A stretch of 64,000 nucleotides of DNA. Source: Aphrophora alni (Eukaryota > Arthropoda > Insecta > Hemiptera > Aphrophoridae). How positions within the stretch are numbered: the first letter of the stretch is position 1; every line of letters begins with the position of its first letter. Under the pieces are notes generated by a model that had not been told where the DNA came from, did not search any database, and worked only from the letters and a program-made list of their open reading frames with translations. The stretch covers positions 78,155,054 through 78,219,053 of the forward strand of contig OY740765.1 of NCBI GenBank assembly GCA_963513935.1. The letters are read 5' to 3'. The position numbers and the translations under genes are program-made. Shown here one piece after another: positions 24,051-36,199 of this stretch.

Positions 24051-24104
24051 CTCATGATCTGGGTCAACACAATAACTTTTTTGGATATAAAGCGAGAGCA
24101 CCAG
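24051..24104 (-). CDS. Candidate MYRF exon: end of membrane helix and start of luminal tail
   Basis: An 18-codon frame, LVLSLYIQKSYCVDPDHE, ends at donor GAG|GTAAAA in phase 0, which fits the next exon at 20233. The start is uncertain: the nearest acceptor (TAATAG) gives phase 0, but the upstream exon ends with two bases spare. The stronger-looking acceptor at 24122 would create a stop. A microexon or different splice may bridge the two. The hydrophobic half would complete a helix begun in the exon at 24786-24858. Confidence 0.35.
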
Positions 24105-24785
24105 CTATTAGATCAACCAGTCTTTAAAAAAATATCATATTGATAATTAAACTTATAGACAAACATGCAATATGTAATATTCATGATCTTCAAATTATAC
24201 TAGATCAAACTAATTAGGAATAACAGGTGCACTGATCTTATGTAAAAACATATTCAATATTGTTTCAACCTAAATCATATTAACCAAAAAGAGTATGATC
24301 ACATATTAATCAATAAACTTACACAAACACATTTACAATAGTACACTATGTAAAACTATAATAAAAGCCTTACATTGTTTAGTTAAAATTAAAGCTAACC
24401 TTATAAAATTGTTCTGTAATAATACCATCAACCAAAATCAGAAAAAAATATTAAGTGGTTTGAAAAGCATTTCTCCTTACTTTGGTATATTTTTAAAGAC
24501 ATTTATTTGTTTCTTTAATTTTTTATAAAATGTAGTTTTTAATTTAATATATTTGTAATATCTGATAGTATTTCCCCCATTAAATTTTTATAGTTAAAAA
24601 TATTTAGAGGAGATATACAAATTTGATTTAATAACACTTTCACACAACTTTAATAATTTTACTCAATTCATTTACATTATTTTTTTAAAGAGTATGTTGC
24701 ATCACCTATTTAATGTTTAAATTAAATTAAGTTGAAATCTCTGCCTTAATATGGGAAGTAAAACACTATTTTTATTTTTGCTTAC

Positions 24786-24858
24786 CAAATTGCCAAGATT
24801 AAACCAAGGATTGCTAGGGTACATCGAATTTGATTGTTGGAATTAGCTTTTGGTTGCA
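24786..24858 (-). CDS. MYRF: MYRF exon: linker and start of transmembrane helix
   Basis: 73 bases with acceptor TTTTGGAG and donor TTG|GTAAGC. Two leading bases complete the codon from the coiled-coil exon, then the frame reads QPKANSNNQIRCTLAILG and continues LILAI. A hydrophobic segment directly after the coiled coil is where MYRF has its single membrane anchor, which holds the uncleaved trimer in the endoplasmic reticulum. The linker between coil and membrane is much shorter than in vertebrate MYRF. Confidence 0.7.
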
Positions 24859-25670
24859 CTCCAAAATCATTTTCAGGGGCATATGCATTTCTCTCATTTA
24901 AATTATAAGTTTGATGATCTAAAACAAATGATTTATATAATATTAAACAGTTACATCCAAAAATATAGATTTTATTGGATAATGATTATCTATAAAAATA
25001 TAATAAGAGACAAAACATTACAGATACATTCTCACAAACCTCCAAACAAAATCACCCTAAACTGAAAAATATTAAACACTATCTTCCTCAAAACATCAAG
25101 CTTGGAGTTATCAGTGAAAATGTGAAAATGAATACTTGTGGATAGCAAGGAAGTGTGTTCATCTTAAATTTAGTCTAAGCGATTATAATTTAATTTTGTT
25201 GAAATAAGAAGTTCAATGGCCAAAATACAGTACCAAACTAAATGTGCAAAAAAACAAAAATCACTGTTTGTAAGGATTTTGGAATGAAGAAAATGAATCA
25301 TATTTCCATAACTTTTCTACACATCTCTTTTTCCACATTCGTTTTAGTCATTAACCTTCACATTTCACTAAAGTTTTATTCATGGCAAGATTTTGAACCT
25401 TATTTCGGCTCAAAATAAAAGATTGTAACCCAAGCCATAAAATATTCCTACATAACAAACTTAATCAAGATTGTATTATAAAAAGATATGGTTTTACTTT
25501 TGCTAATCAGGCACTGTAGGTGATATTAATTATGGTGGTAGAATAGATCTAACATTTTTTATTTAGTCAATAGCATGGAAAAGATGATATTATTTATAAT
25601 TTAGCTTGCCCCATAAGAGTTTTTTTATGTATCAATTGTAAAATGTAGCTTATATTTTTATTTTCAATAC

Positions 25671-25821
25671 CTGGTAACAATGAAGATATATTTGATTTTA
25701 GTTCGTTGATTTTCACCAATCTTCTGCTAACCCTTTCTAAATCATCTATTCTTGTTTCAAGGTTGTCTGTAAGATTGCATAACTCCTTAACTGCACCAAT
25801 ACTCTCCATCAGGATTCGTTC
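25671..25821 (-). CDS. MYRF: MYRF exon: end of auto-protease domain and coiled coil
   Basis: Acceptor ATTTATGCAG and donor CCAG|GTATTG enclose 151 bases. The frame reads [18 protein letters not shown], then [17 protein letters not shown] and KINELKS, nearly the same as the block after FLVVNK in other animal MYRF proteins. This helix trimerises the protein, which is needed for self-cleavage. Phase 0 in, phase 1 out. The exon is undamaged. Confidence 0.95.
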
Positions 25822-26899
25822 CTGCATAAATAGCTTTCATTATATATGTATAAACTAAATAGCACATGTTCAACAAAATATCATACCTCATATTTTTACT
25901 TTTGAAAATAAACAACAACAATTTTTTTTTGTAAATGCTTTTAAAATTAACAGAAGTAATTGTTGGACCTTTTAAATGAAGTATAAGGAAAATATTTTAG
26001 TTGTCCTATACAAAATTCTCATATGAGCAGATTTATGAAATTCTATGGGAGACTAAAGACTTTTCTAATTTCATAACACAATTTACATTTATTAGAAGAT
26101 TGCAGTACTAAAATTTAACTCCTTTTTTATAATACTAAATTATTTATAGTGCTTATAATAATTGGGATAGATAAAGCCTTTTCGAATTTGATCGGATGCC
26201 ATTTTGGATTGGAGCAAATTAGTAATGTCAGGTTTTAACATTCTCCTCTGTTTAATGGAGGTTTATATGTAAAATATTTTGATTTGTCCCTTCCAAAAGG
26301 AGGAGGAGGGATGAAATTACCCACATGCCTAAGGTTTCTTCTGTTATTTCTAAAAGTGAGTTCTCTTATTTTAATTTGTTCAAAAGTGGTGGGGCTTTTA
26401 AACTTCTGATATCTAAGAAAATAAAACTTATATTCTGTACTGGTACTTAGCCTAAATCTTTTTTGTCAATTATTCCTGACATGTCATAATTTCAACCGTA
26501 ACACACAAATAATGTAATTTCATTATTATTTTTCCATTAAAGAAAATCTTCGGTCTTATAAAATTAATGTTCTACAATATTCTAGTTTTATGAATTGTAA
26601 AATATATTTCTAATCTAAAATCATCTCCAATGTGTGTAATGTACCCTTTGATATTAAGACAAGGAAAAACAGAAACGGAGATTACAGTAGATGAATACTG
26701 GGAACTCATTATGTGTGCCAAGTGCCCAAGCAAGCTACGGATGTTTATCTAGCACCTGCTACTAATCTCTGCATACAGTGACCAGCGTTAGCCATTTTAG
26801 TAATCTATCTTAGAAAAACAAAAATAGGTCAAACTAAGTTTTTATATGACTCAGAAGGTTGTAATTTCGTCTTATAAATAAATTTGTTTGTTTTTTGAA

Positions 26900-28626
26900 A
26901 AAGTCATTTAGTTTTATTTCAGGAAGTAATCAAAACAATCCTTATTATTTATTATTATTTAATAGTTTATAATATAAAAATACATAAAATAATGACACTG
27001 AATTATCAAGGTCGTTACAAAGTTTTGGAAATAAAATTAGAAAATGCTTATGTAATTGGGAATATTGAAACAAATGAAATTAAAGGGACATATAATATAA
27101 TGTAACTCAGTTAAGAAAATATTTTTGCAAAAATGAAAATAAACAATAGGGGGAAAATAATTTGTAAAAAAGTTAAATTTTATATAAAATTAATGATTTT
27201 TTAAAAAAATGTTCAAAAGTAGGTAAAGTTTGATTAAATATGATAGTGTTAATCAAAAGTAAATTGAATTAAAATTTTAAGGAAGAAAACATGCCATTAG
27301 TAATAATAATATTGTACTAAATAGAAGAATGAAGTAACATTTTCATTAGAATTAAGATTGGATTCAATGTTGAAAGCAAGTCTGTAGGTCAAGCACGGGA
27401 AAAAATTGTTTATGCGGAATGCGTCTAAAACTAATAGGAGTACAGTTGAGACATAAAAGTATAGTCTGGTAAATAAGTGTGATATTGGTCATAAAAGTCT
27501 TATTTAAATTCAGAAGTAAGGATCTTGATGAAATTATTAAAAAAAATTACTTTTTCAATAAGGATCTATTTAATTTAAAGATAAGATGGGTGCAGAGGTT
27601 GGGTTAATCGGTTGTCGAATATTGTGTTTTATTCTTAAGAGGTATGATATAGTTGTAGGGCATGTTTTGGGTTATAATTTGAATTGAGTAGAGTTATAGC
27701 ATTAACCACCTCATGTCTGAAAACTATATTACATTAGATTACATAAGTGTCTGTAGTCTGACCAGAAGAGCAGCATAGAAGATAAGAAGTATCAGGTGAA
27801 GAAAGGTGAAGGAAGGTGAAAAGGTTTATATGGATAAACTAGGAATTAGTGGAAGTAGTTATGTAGTATATATAAATCAATTGTATTTGTATATAATTTG
27901 ATATGTTGTATGTACGAATAAGAAATGATGAAGATGTTCATTTTTAAGTAAAATATGATACATGATATGTAAGGAATATTTACTATGGACAAGGGGTAGC
28001 CACGTTTGAAGATGGTACGCCGATGTACCTAGAACGCTATTGGAGGTGTGGTGATTTAGGATTTAAAGGATGACCCATCAAAATATCCAAGTAGCTATAC
28101 ATATATTTGTTACATGCAATATGGACAAAAGAAAATATGTATAGTGAATTTATGTTTGGAAGTGTCAAAAAACTTTTGTAGGTTTAGTTTTAAATTTTAA
28201 ATTTTCCTTAATTTTAATAAAATATGAGTTTTTATAATAATGTTCAAGTATTTCTAAATAAATAGATAATCTGATAATAAATAAGGAGATAGGGAACAAG
28301 TAAAGTAAACTTTTGAACAATAATGTACTTAATATTCAAACTAAAGAAAAATGTTGATTATTTTGAAATAATATGCGTTGTTAAGTTGAAAAACTCAAGT
28401 TTTTTTTTGATCTGAAGATAAAAGGTTTGCTAGGTTTTAAAAAAACCAAAAAACAAGCTTTTTTTATATAAAGTAATATGTATTGAAGTTTTTTGTATTG
28501 TCAAGTTGAGGTATAAATGAAGATGTATTCTTTTAAGAGAGTTATGTAAGATGAGGTTTTTAAGATTAAGATATTTTGAGTTTTTTTTTTTTTTACAAAA
28601 AGATATGAAAACGGTGTTAAATAGAG
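26900..28626 (+). mobile_element. Internal-region fragment of the TGTAAT LTR family
   Basis: Aligns with the 3' part of the internal regions of the copies at 30.0-34 kb and 52.1-56.9 kb. Shared landmarks are AGGTTGGGTTAA (27596, compare 32332 and 54879), CATCTCATGTCTGAAA-like text near 27708, and the text just before the LTR. It runs directly into LTR B, so B has internal sequence on both sides. The left edge is not sharp; MYRF exon 25671-25821 lies beyond it. Confidence 0.55.
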
Positions 28627-30015
28627 TGTAATACCAAAAATGGTAATTTTAACCTAGATAACCAAAAAATGGTTATATTGAGATTTGAATATTTAAAGTA
28701 ACCCGGGAAACGTTAAAGTTGAATAAGGGAGGGGGTTTTAGAAGTCAAAAAGATGACTCAAATACATATATTATTAAGACAAGGGAATATAAAAAAGTAA
28801 ATATAGGTTTCCAAAATAATAATGTCATGTATAAAATATTAATTATAAGTTGTAATAAATATTTAGGTAGTATTTGTATTGTGTTAGGCAAAATAATTTG
28901 AACAGAGTCTGTGTTGCTATGTGAGAATAATTCTCGCATACGTTGCAAGAAAAAAGGGAGGTAACGGCAAAGGAAGTGAAAAATACCCATGCGGTTAGTC
29001 AGTCTTAGAGAGGGGTCTGAGGTGGTAGGACATGTTTTCAGTGAAGAGAAACTTTCTCAAAATGTAGAAAAAGTAGTTAAGGTCCTATGGTGACATTTAG
29101 TTCAGGGAGAGATGTTTTTAAATAAAAGAAGCTTCAGAAAATTAATGGTGAAGATTCAGTGAGTTTAGAGACAGTTTGACGTGGTAAGACTTGGTTTGCG
29201 TTTTGGACAATAACTATTGTTAAAGTGATGATAATCTTTGTACAATACCATGAATTTAAAAGGATAATTAATCGTCAGGTGTATAGATTGAGTCTGCAAG
29301 GTCTTTGCAACACAGAATGAAAGGAACTTGGCACGTGGAGGTTTCCAATCTACCGGATCGGTTATGCGGTAACAAAAAATCAGAGACATTTTAAAATAAA
29401 ATAATTTTGTAAAAGAAAAAGAACTTTTTATATGAACTTTATAAATTTATTCAAATGTATAATCTTTGTTTAATAATTAGTCATTTAAAGAACTTAATTT
29501 CATGTTAATAATAATAATAATAATAATCATCTTTGCTACGTGAGAGTTTTAAAGCTCACCATAAAAAAAATAGTTTTCTTTCAAGTTGCAACTATTAATT
29601 TTAGAATTATAAAAAAGGATTTAAGCCTCTAAGGCAGAATTTAAAGTCAAAGGACACTGAGATTTCAAATAATAGTAAGATATGCTTTATGAATATGTAT
29701 GTATAACCTTGTATAAATGTATAATCTTAATTCAATAAATTATGTTCACTTTCAGCTCAACAAAATAAGATTTTTTTTATTTCACCAAGAACCACTGAAG
29801 TACACTTTTAAAAGGATTTGCGACCCTGAGAGATTTTAACAATAACAATTAACTTCTTTTTTTTTTCAAAATTGGTAAGCTAACGCTACCTGGCGCCCAT
29901 AAAAAGCTTGGCATAATTTTATAATTAATAATAATAATAAAAATTTACTTTCAATTTTTTTAATAAAAATAAGTACTCTTCAAGTACAACAAGCGCACAT
30001 TTTATATTTATTACA
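28627..30015 (+). mobile_element. LTR (copy B) of the TGTAAT LTR family
   Basis: Starts TGTAATACCAAAA and ends TATTTATTACA, 1389 bp. It shares with copies D and E the internal text near 28780-28830 (GACAAGGGAATA, then TTTCCAAAATA) and TGGCGCCC (29891-29898). The sequence right after it, ATTGTCGAACCAACG, matches the sequence after LTR D (ATTGTCGCTTCAACT), so it serves as the 5' LTR of the element that follows. Confidence 0.8.
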
Positions 30016-33000
30016 ATTGTCGAACCAACGTGGTGCTGTATTCTTATATTGAAAAATATAAGAATATAAGTCGAAAAAATAGTGGTTTCTTGGTGGATTA
30101 GAAATTCTTATCAAAAAGGTAAGAATATTCATAATCAACATAAAAATAAGAATGTTCTCTCTAAAAAATTTTTTAATAATAAGTAGATAAGTAATTTTAA
30201 AATAACCAATTCTAAATTTAAAGTTTAAATAATAATAATAATTAAAAATGGAGGGTACAATTAATAATAATCTAATAAGTGAGAAAGACAGAGTAATGGT
30301 AGAATTTAAAATTATGAAAAAAGAAGCTGATAAGTATTTTGGTAAAGTTAGTAAATGTTTTAGGAAGGAAGATTTGAAATTGGATGATTTGGGTAATAGA
30401 ACTGAACTATGGTGTATAGAAATAAGTAGGGATGATTTAAATGAATATTGGTATAAAGAATTAGGAAGGGATGGAATAAATAAAGAATTAGAGTTAAAGG
30501 AAATAATTAAAATGTTACATGCTGTTCTCAAAGTAAGAAATGAAGTTTATAATAAAATGTTAAATAGATTAGCTGTAAAAGAAAAAATTAACTTCCAATT
30601 AAAAGTTTTTATTAAAAATGATCAAACTGAAATAATAGAGAATATTTGTATGAATGATTATGTTTTTGAACAAGTAAACAATGGATTAAGTAACAATGAG
30701 ATGAAATTAGAACTTAAGAAAGATGAAATGTGTCAGAATGAGCCTATGAAGAACAATGATTTAAAACAGTTAACAGGTAATGTTGAAATTAAGAAAAATG
30801 ATGGGGTTACCAATTTTGATGGGGTTAGAGAGATTGTAAGTGATTTAAATAACAAGGGTAAAATTAAAGTGAATGAGTGTTTAATTAAGATAAATGATGT
30901 AATAACAAAAGAGTTAGCTATTTATGTGAGAAAGCAAAGCTATCATAAAACTTTAGGCTTTAAAAAAATAGCAATATTAAAATTTAGAAATATATTTAAA
31001 ATGCAAGAACAACAGATTAAAAGTCTCTTTGAGAAAAACAATTTTGAGTGTGAGTTTAAAAAAGCAATTGTGGAAGAAATCTATGTAAATGTAAGCAAAG
31101 TCAGTAGAGTTCAGTATTCCAAGCTGACAGATAACAAAAGTAGGTCATTGTGTCTTGAGATGTCTAAAAAGGAGGAATACAATGGAGTGTTTGAAAGGAA
31201 GAATGAAGGGAGTGAGAGTTTGTCAATAGGAAGATGTAATGTCAACAAGGGGGAATCTTTTGTTGAGACAAGGTCATTTGTAAGATCTAGCTTAGAACAG
31301 GTCTCTAAGTTAGAGACGGTATTTAACATTGCAATTATGTTAAGAAAGCAGGCAATATGTTATAAATTGTTTCACCAATCGGGAAACCATCGAAAAAAAT
31401 AGATAATTTATAATTGAGTTATAATAAATTGAATTTTGGAATGACAATAATAATGTATAAAGTTTTTTATAAAGCAAACGGACATGAGTAAGAATAATAT
31501 TAGGTAAGAATTTTTTGTTAGTTATTAAGGTTAAGATTAGTAGATAATTAAGATTTCAGGATAATTATAAGTTGTGTTTAGTAAAATTTTGTAAAGCAGA
31601 GATAGTGTCATAAAGAAATAATATTGAAGGAACTAAAAGGTTTCAGTTAGAATGGAAGTGTAATATCAACTGTTTACCATAACAAAGATTAGGATTGTAT
31701 AATAAACATAGATAAGGCTGGTGCAGGTTACTCTCGAAGGGTGTTGATGCCGCTTACAGTGAGATTAAGATTGTGCATTGAAAATATTATCGCATTGGAG
31801 ATTGAATAATATCAAAACTTAGGAATCTAGATAGAATACAGTTGTGACAAAATTCAGGGTTCAGATTTTGATTACTTGTTTTAAAAAAAGGTAGTTTTAA
31901 AAGTTTTTCTTTGCACATAACTCAAAATTGAACAAAATGTAAAACGAATGCAATAATTAATTGGGAATATAATATTTCGAGTTAGGTTCAATGATAAAAA
32001 ATAGTTTTGGGAAATAATAATTTCAAGTCGAGTTGAATAAAAATCTTGAGGAAAGATTACATCATGCAGTAATACTGAGTCTAACAAATGACAGAGCTAG
32101 CCAATGTTTAAGTTATAGAGATAGGAAGAAGATAAGACTTGTTGATCACAGACAGATGTCTGCAGGAGTATAGTCAGTGAACAAAAGGTACAGTCAGATT
32201 TGGGCAACGCATCTCAAAATCAACTCAACGGATTTTGATAAATTTTTTTATTTTATTTTTTTATTGTTCTCATACATGAATAAGGAAGTTTAACATATGG
32301 GTTCCTTGGTTTTAAAATAAAACCAAGGGCGAAGAGGTTGGGTTAAACAATAGTTGACAATGTCTTAATAAAAAAAAAAAAAAAGAAAAGAACAGCATTG
32401 AAAGGGTTTATGGGATAATGGTATGTAGTGGGTATAGTTTGAATTGAGTAGGGCTATGCATAACCATTACATATCAGAAGTCCATATTACCTGATTCAAT
32501 GAGAGAGTTCACCACACAATTAGAAGAAAACGAATTGTAGGTTTACAGAATTGATCAATCTGTAAATGAATTAACTGGACGTGACTAATTTGAGTTTTAA
32601 AGGAAGAAAAATGAATTTTTTTTTATTAAATGTATAAATTTAGTTGTAATTAGTATGCAATTTGATTGTATGTAATAAAGTATTGAAAGATTTGTTAGAG
32701 AATGTTAAGGTTTAGGTAAATAAGTAACAATTAGTAAGAATAATGTCATAATTTGTGTAAATAAGATGTAATTTGGAAAGGGCAAAGGAACTTTGAAAAA
32801 AGAAGGCAAGATTGTAAGGAGAGTTAGATATTTTGATTGTTTAAGATTGCTAGAAGTTTAAAAATATTAAAAGTTTTTGTTTGAAATGATAAAATAATAG
32901 TAGATTGGAGTAATGGATATAAAATAATTTCACTAAATGGGTAATAAAGTTAAAATATTAAAGTTTTTGTTTTGAGTTTTTTAATATAAAGAATAAGTAA

Positions 33001-34000
33001 TATAATGTAAAGTAATTTGAAGTAGGTTTAATAATTTTGAGGGTAAATAATTGTAAATTGAGTTAAATAAAGAATAATAAGGAAGTTTGAAGATAAAATG
33101 TTTTAGATGAATAATTTGATTAAAAAGATTGATTATGTTTAGCGAAAATAAGGTGATTTGCTGGGAAAATAATTAAAAGCAGGTTTTGATGAAATAGGCC
33201 TAGTTAAGATTTTTTTTTTTTTAGGTAATATGAGGAGATTTTTCAAAGAAAATAATGAAATGAGAATTTTTAAGATTAATGAAGGAGATATAAAGTTTAC
33301 AAGAATATTGAAAAGTGGTGTCAAAGAGAGAAATAAGTCTATAAGGAGGTTTTGCTGTGAAAAGGGTAATTTGATTGCATTAAGAGTTAGTTTTTAAGTT
33401 AAGAAGAATTTTTTTATGATCTATGATATACGACAATGTTGAAGGAAAAAGGATGTTTTATTATGGAGGTTTCTACGAGAATTGCGACGAATTATTGAAG
33501 TTTAAATGATGTTTTTAATGATTTCTACGAGGAAATATTTTTTAATGCGACGAAATATGTTAGTGACCTAAGGGGCTACATATAAATAATTAAGGAAGTT
33601 TTTGATTAAGGAGTTAATGCAATCTAGTTATTAAGTTATAGAGAGCCTATAATCAGATGAGTTTTGAAATAAGATACTATGATGTGATATGATTGTTGAA
33701 GTTTATTGAAGGTAATAAGATGATTTTTTTAAGTATTTTAAAGAAGAATAAGTAATATTGTAATTTGAAGTGTTTGTAATTTGATAATGAAGTTTTTAAT
33801 GTTTTATTAGATTTGTGGAAGAAATTTTATGCGTTGTCCCAGCAAGAAAAATAAGTAATTTGAGAATTTTTGAATAAAAGAAGATTAATGAGTAATAATA
33901 ACTTAAGTAATAAATTTTTTGGGTGAATGACAAAATAGGTTTTAAAAAATGAAATGCAATTTGGATGGGGTAAATAACACAATTAAGTGATAAAATGTAA
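30016..34000 (+). mobile_element. Internal region of the B-C copy of the LTR family
   Basis: Collinear with 52078-56952: a gag-like ORF, then conserved non-coding blocks (AGGTTGGGTTAAAC at 32332, TAGGTTTACAGAA at 32538, GGAGATATAAAGTTTAC at 33284, GAGATACTATGATGT-like text at 33670). No reverse transcriptase, integrase or protease motifs are visible. This is the layout of a large non-autonomous LTR derivative. Confidence 0.65.
30248..31402 (+). CDS. Gag-like coiled-coil protein of the non-autonomous LTR element
   Basis: An uninterrupted 384-codon frame beginning MEGTINNNLISEKDR, very rich in Lys, Asn, Glu and Ile, with no zinc knuckle and no enzyme motif. The region around residues 195-300 (NNKGKIKVNECLIKINDV and FRNIFKMQEQQIKSLFEKNNF) is homologous to the broken ORF of the second copy at 53400-53740 (NKEQINRNNGVNENLTKI and NEFRMQDQINKSFYEKDNF). 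It sits about 230 bp after LTR B, where gag normally begins. Gag-like by position, composition and predicted coiled coil. I do not recognise a specific family. The intact frame suggests this copy decayed less than the second. Confidence 0.65.
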   Translation: MEGTINNNLISEKDRVMVEFKIMKKEADKYFGKVSKCFRKEDLKLDDLGNRTELWCIEISRDDLNEYWYKELGRDGINKELELKEIIKMLHAVLKVRNEVYNKMLNRLAVKEKINFQLKVFIKNDQTEIIENICMNDYVFEQVNNGLSNNEMKLELKKDEMCQNEPMKNNDLKQLTGNVEIKKNDGVTNFDGVREIVSDLNNKGKIKVNECLIKINDVITKELAIYVRKQSYHKTLGFKKIAILKFRNIFKMQEQQIKSLFEKNNFECEFKKAIVEEIYVNVSKVSRVQYSKLTDNKSRSLCLEMSKKEEYNGVFERKNEGSESLSIGRCNVNKGESFVETRSFVRSSLEQVSKLETVFNIAIMLRKQAICYKLFHQSGNHRKK

Positions 34001-35179
34001 CTTTAAATATTAATTAAGAGATTTTTAAATTATAAAATAAAAATGAAAATTGTTAATTCTAAAAAGTATAATTGATAACTAGAAGGTCTATGGAATAGTT
34101 TGATGCAGACTTGGAGAAAAGATATAGAGATTTTTTTCTACAAGGTGTTCTACGACGTAATAATGATGTTATAATGAGTATATTTATGAAGTAAAGTGTT
34201 CTACGATGAAATAAGTTTTAAATGAGTATATAATGAGGTTTTTATGGCAATTATGAAAGTTGAACCAAAAGGGTGATGCACAATTTGTTAAATGAGATTT
34301 TTTTTAAGAAGCTGCGACGATGATTTTGAGAGTTTATGTTTATAAAATAAAAAAAAAAAAAGTGATAAAAAACTTTTTAATGATTTTCCAAATGAGCAAT
34401 ACAGAGAACTGTTTTAATATATAATGAACAGTTATTCAAATCTTTATAAGGGATTTTCATGTCGTTATGTATCAAAAGTTGGAGCCTACGCGAACACTGG
34501 AGGATCTACTGTTTGGAGACATTCCTGGAATCACAGAGGAAAGGGATTCATTTCTACGAATATTTTTTTATAGATGTCGTGGTATAGACATCATAAACAA
34601 TTTATCATTTAAATTATGTGTATTATGAATAGATTATGATTTTTAATAGATGTATTTGTGTTTTTATATTTTTCAATATGAATTCAAATAATTAATTTTT
34701 TATATAAATAAGTCTCCTTTTGAGACACAGAATATTTCTTTTTAAATAATTTAAATTCTTTTTGTTGCAACATTATAACATAAAGTATGATATACATAAA
34801 AAGTAACTTTTTTTATTTTAATATAAAGAAGTTGACTTATATAAAAGACTTTGAACTAATATTTGAGAGTAGAATTATATGATCATTTATGTTTCTGATT
34901 TTTTGTAATATGAAATATTATGCTAATAAATATTTTGTGTACACTTTCAGCAGAACAAGACTTTGAATTTCTTAATTATCGCCTATTGCGAAGTATATCT
35001 TAAAAAGAACCTAGACCTTGAGAGACTGTAAATTAAATTTTATAATTAAATTCATTAAATTTGGTAATAAGCATTACCTTGCGCCCAACAACATCAATTA
35101 CACAGTTTAACTTTATTCTTTTATTAATTATTCCAAATTTTTGTATTATATATAATTTTTTTTTCTATCTAGATAGACA
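34000..35179 (+). mobile_element. LTR (copy C) of the TGTAAT LTR family, diverged or 5'-truncated
   Basis: Its 3' part matches the LTR ends: a GACCTTGAGAG block near 35015, GGTAATAAGCATTACC and a TTGCGCCCAAC version of the common motif at 35079-35089. The text near 34470-34550 resembles solo LTR A. The start TGTAAT could not be placed and the distance from the internal landmarks is too short for a full LTR, so the left edge is approximate. It ends about 60 bp before the donor-side end of a MYRF exon. Confidence 0.5.
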
Positions 35180-35237
35180 TTTCTAATGTTTTCTCTACTC
35201 AACAAATAGTCAAAGTTTATATACAATAGTTGAATAC

Positions 35238-35456
35238 CTTATTAACTACTAGAAAATTGTCAATTCGTATGCCACTGGGTAGAACAATATCTCCAGCTGG
35301 CATCACGGCATCTGGTAATATATGTTGTAGCTCCTGTGCTATGATGCCTGTATCTGATTTTGAATCCAAACCACAAAGAGAGCTGAATTCTGGATCATAA
35401 TTATACCTCACAATTCTTAACTGTCTTAGATTATTTAGCTGCTGACTAGAATCACA
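35238..35456 (-). CDS. MYRF: MYRF exon: intramolecular chaperone auto-protease domain, second part
   Basis: Acceptor TTTGTTACAG, donor AAG|GTATTC, 219 bases in phase 0-0. It reads CDSSQQLNNLRQLRIVRYNY, DPEFSSLCGLDSKSDTGIIA and FLVVNK. The segment YDPEF...TGIIAQE..ILPDAV is characteristic of the peptidase S74-type chaperone domain shared by MYRF and phage tailspikes, which trimerises and cuts itself so that the N-terminal transcription factor half is released to the nucleus. No damage seen. Confidence 0.95.
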
Positions 35457-36199
35457 CTGTAACAAATAACCAGAGACATAAACAATTTTATAGGCAATAA
35501 TGTACAATTTAGGACATAAGTCAATACATTTAATTTCCAACCCTGATACTTACTTTAATCATAAGGAATATACTCCCTTTATACTCTTGCAAAAGTCAAT
35601 CTTCCAATTCAGTTTAGTTATTTAGTTTAGTTATTTTAGTCTACATTGTTTTCAGTTTATTAATAACTTATTTTTAACACTTTCAGTAATGAGCCTTATT
35701 ATAAGTTGGGCTATGCATATTGTCAATCATTAACAAACCCTAACCCAAACATCCAATCTTCTTTAATTGCCCATAGCATATAAGCTAGTCTAATACTATA
35801 CTATAATACTATTGTTTATACTTTTTTTTTGTTCCTATAAGCTTCTGTCATTTCTCTCAGATTTTATTTACTGAGTGTGTTTTATTGTGTAACACAGTAT
35901 TGTTAATGTGTTTTGCTAGGTTGATAACAATACCATAATATGAATCACTAGAGCACTGTGGTGAATATATAATGAAAGAAAATCCCCCAAAACCACAATA
36001 AAACACTAACAAGACAAAGATTGTATAGTTATGTTTATGCTACCTTATGTACATTTCAATAACACTGCCATCATCTTCAGGAATTAGTTGTGTTTTAAGT
36101 TGTGATGGAATTTTCTCTTAGTGAGTTTGAGAAGAATTACGTAGCTTATGATGCATGGATACAGCGATAGACTGCATACTTATGAAGTAGTAGCTTACC

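Noticed and set aside
29980..30531. 183-residue minus-strand frame
   Set aside because: Antisense to the LTR end and the gag-like ORF; composition follows AT-rich complement, no motif.
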